Assembly (NCBI GenBank): GCA_945870545.1
Contig: CAMBTF010000090.1
Location: 1-6,917 of the forward strand
Source: Akkermansia muciniphila
GTDB lineage: Bacteria > Verrucomicrobiota > Verrucomicrobiia > Verrucomicrobiales > Akkermansiaceae
Direction of reading: 5' to 3'
DNA: 6,917 nt
Part shown: piece after piece, positions 5,070 through 6,917 of the stretch
Position numbering within the stretch: the stretch's first letter is position 1
Layout of the letters: each line of letters starts with the position of its first letter
Notes under the pieces: model-generated
What the model saw: only the letters and a program-made list of their open reading frames with translations
Database searches by the model: none
Told to the model about the DNA's origin: nothing
Program-made: the position numbers and the translations under genes

Positions 5070-6917
5070 ATGAAACATCTCTATCCGTTCACCATACTTG
5101 CCTTGCTGCTGGCAGTCGGGTGCAAGGAAAAGACCGTTGTTTCCCTGAGCGAATCGGGAGCCGTGGCGGAGAAGTCGGTTGAAATGGCTGCGGTCAAGCT
5201 ACCGGAAACAATCTCCTTCAACGAGCATATCCAGCCCATCCTTTCCGAGTATTGCTATCACTGTCACGGGCCCGACGCGGGAACACGCAGGCCTGATAAG
5301 GAGCCACTGCGGCTCGATATCGAGGCGGATGCTTTCAAGATGCGTGATTTTGGCGCGACAGTGATGATCAAGGGCAAGCCGGAAGAATCCGAGCTACTCA
5401 GGGTGATCAAATCCAAGGATATATCCGAGGTGATGCCGCCGCCGGAGAGTCACAAGACGATGGGCGCGCGGGAGATTGCGTTGCTGGAGAAATGGGTGGA
5501 GCAAGGTGCGGAATACGAAAACCACTGGTCTTATGAGTCGGTGAAGCGCACGGAGGCTCCGAAGAACAAGTGGTCAGATAAGCCGATCGACGGTTTTATC
5601 TTCGAAAAACTCGCGGACGCGGGGCTGGAGCCGAATCCCGCCGAGGACGCGCGCCGGTTTCACCGCAGGCTTTCGCTGGATCTGACCGGCCTGCCACCGG
5701 AGCCTGGAGTGACAGACGCTTTCGCGGCCGCATACGAAACGGATGCCGAAGCCGCCGTTGCCGCCGAGGCCGATCGCATGCTTACTTCGATTCCCAGTGC
5801 GGAACACTTCGCAAGACATTGGCTAGACGCCGCTCGCTACGCGGATACTCACGGCATCCACTTTGATAATTACCGTGCGATTTGGCCCTACCGGGATTGG
5901 GTGGTGCAGGCTTTCCACAAGAATATGAAGTGGGATCAGTTTACTACTGAACAACTCGCCGGTGATCTACTTCCTGACCGTTCGCTCGACCAGCACGTGG
6001 CCACCGGTTTCCTCCGCAGCCTTGCGACCACGGGAGAAGGCGGTGCAATCCCCGAGGAGTATGACGCGATCTACGCCACTGATCGCGTGGACACCATGAG
6101 CGGCATCTGGCTAGGACTCACGGCGAGTTGCGCCTCCTGCCATGACCACAAGTTCGACCCGTTCTCGACGAAAGAATTCTACCAGTTCACTGCGTTTTTC
6201 CGGAACAACACGATGTCCGCGCTGGATGGAAATAACGCGCAACACGCGCCTTCCATTTTCGTTCCGCTAGCTGAAGACAGGGAGAAATGGGCAGGCCTGG
6301 ACGCATCGATCAAAGCGATCGATGGTCGCATCGCGGCGCGGCGTAAGGCGGCGGATGCGGATTTCAAGAACTGGCTCGTCACGGCAGGACAGGTGGAGAC
6401 GCAGGAGACGGATTCGACGCTCGCGATCCATCTCCCGCTCACGGAAAGCGAAGGGAATATCAAAGGAACGGTGGACGGCAAGCCGCAGGAGTGGCTCGCT
6501 GCGCCGAAACGCGTTGACGGCCCGCTGGGCAAGGCGATCACTGTAACAGGCTCGGACATCCCGCTGGGTGACATTGGGAACTTCGCGCGTGGTGATCAGG
6601 TCAGCTATGGCGGGTTTATCAGGATCGATGACAAAAGTGTCAACCATGTCTCCGGATCGGTCATCGCGAAAGTGGATCCCGCGAACGGCTTCCGGGGCTG
6701 GGATCTCTACCTGCAAGACGGCCGCCCGGGCGCACATATCATCGACTCCTGGGACAAATCCGCGAACAAATTGATTTCCCCCACCGCACTGACCCCCGGC
6801 ACATGGCACCACGTGATGATCGTCTTCGACGGCACGCGTGCAGGCCACCAAACGATGTCGATTTATGTGGATGGAAAACGCACCGGCGGTGGAGCGGATC
6901 CGCAATCGGTCGGTGGA
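5070..6917 (+). CDS. Secreted c-type cytochrome lipoprotein, PSCyt1-PSCyt2 (DUF1549)-LamG architecture; C-terminus cut by the window edge
   Basis: The first 616 residues of a large exported protein, open to the right edge. The N-terminus is a lipoprotein signal peptide (Lys2, hydrophobic core 7-16, lipobox AVGC with Cys18). PSCyt1 follows, with the haem motif CYHCH at 62-66 and an MPPP motif whose Met122 is a likely axial ligand. PSCyt2 spans about 170-390 and shows RLSLDLTGLPP, HWLDAARYADTHG, QLAGDLLP and a second haem motif CASCH at 354-358 followed by DHKFDP. A charged helical stretch at about 400-440 leads into a LamG/concanavalin-like domain from about 451, with TWHHV at 578-582 and IYVDGK at 598-603. 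Family members usually end in PSD1 (DUF1553) and total about 900-1100 residues, so that part is probably off-window. The biochemical role is unproven; extracytoplasmic redox or carbohydrate-linked functions are proposed for the family. The ATG is chosen for the intact signal peptide; no clear ribosome site precedes it. It is divergent from mreB and probably unrelated in function. Confidence 0.9.
   Translation, partial: MKHLYPFTILALLLAVGCKEKTVVSLSESGAVAEKSVEMAAVKLPETISFNEHIQPILSEYCYHCHGPDAGTRRPDKEPLRLDIEADAFKMRDFGATVMIKGKPEESELLRVIKSKDISEVMPPPESHKTMGAREIALLEKWVEQGAEYENHWSYESVKRTEAPKNKWSDKPIDGFIFEKLADAGLEPNPAEDARRFHRRLSLDLTGLPPEPGVTDAFAAAYETDAEAAVAAEADRMLTSIPSAEHFARHWLDAARYADTHGIHFDNYRAIWPYRDWVVQAFHKNMKWDQFTTEQLAGDLLPDRSLDQHVATGFLRSLATTGEGGAIPEEYDAIYATDRVDTMSGIWLGLTASCASCHDHKFDPFSTKEFYQFTAFFRNNTMSALDGNNAQHAPSIFVPLAEDREKWAGLDASIKAIDGRIAARRKAADADFKNWLVTAGQVETQETDSTLAIHLPLTESEGNIKGTVDGKPQEWLAAPKRVDGPLGKAITVTGSDIPLGDIGNFARGDQVSYGGFIRIDDKSVNHVSGSVIAKVDPANGFRGWDLYLQDGRPGAHIIDSWDKSANKLISPTALTPGTWHHVMIVFDGTRAGHQTMSIYVDGKRTGGGADPQSVGG

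Noticed and set aside
4605..5078. Minus-strand open frame of 157 codons across the intergenic region
   Set aside because: The product resembles no family I recognise, has a random-looking Arg/Thr/Ser-rich composition, lacks a ribosome site, covers the proposed mre promoter and overlaps the start of the cytochrome gene. It is most likely chance.
6267..6905. Minus-strand open frame of 212 codons opposite the cytochrome gene
   Set aside because: The plus strand encodes clear PSCyt2 and LamG sequence through this region. The antisense product is Arg-rich and matches nothing I know.

Overview
The window looks like chromosomal DNA from a Gram-negative bacterium of the Planctomycetota-Verrucomicrobiota-Chlamydiota group, most likely a Verrucomicrobiota member. 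Two things point there. The rightmost gene belongs to the 'planctomycete cytochrome' family (PSCyt1/PSCyt2/LamG type), which is heavily expanded in Planctomycetota and Verrucomicrobiota. It lies beside an intact mreBCD-PBP2 cell-shape cluster, which typical Planctomycetes lack. The genus cannot be fixed from this sequence alone.

Left part (1-4535, all on the minus strand, transcribed right to left): a compact rod-shape (elongasome) operon in the order mreB, mreC, mreD, then a class B penicillin-binding protein of the PBP2/MrdA type. The PBP2 gene runs off the left edge. mreB makes the actin-like filament, MreC and MreD link it to the periplasm, and PBP2 is the transpeptidase that cross-links new side-wall peptidoglycan. 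The usual glycosyltransferase partner RodA would be expected just beyond the left edge. Spacing is tight: 36 bp between mreB and mreC, a 4-base overlap between mreC and mreD, and 3 bp between mreD and PBP2. mreD uses TTG and PBP2 uses GTG, which suggests translational coupling.

Middle (4536-5069): a 534-bp divergent intergenic region, visibly less GC-rich than the flanking genes, with no convincing gene. It holds a plausible sigma70-type promoter for the mre operon, a pair of 9-bp direct repeats 22 bp apart upstream of that promoter, a terminator-like hairpin in the mreB leader, a 9-bp-stem hairpin near 4779-4802, and a weak promoter candidate for the rightward gene.

Right part (5070-6917, plus strand): the first 616 codons of a large secreted lipoprotein. 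It has two CxxCH haem-binding motifs, a PSCyt1 domain, a PSCyt2 (DUF1549) domain and the start of a LamG/concanavalin-like domain. The C-terminal PSD1 (DUF1553) domain expected from the family lies outside the window. Its exact reaction is unknown. Family members often occur with sulfatases and glycoside hydrolases and are suspected of roles in polysaccharide use.

Overall this is mostly ordinary core-genome sequence. The points most worth a second look are the regulatory architecture of the mre promoter region, the non-ATG coupled starts, and the uncharacterised cytochrome-LamG lipoprotein. I saw no mobile element, CRISPR array, tRNA or rRNA.
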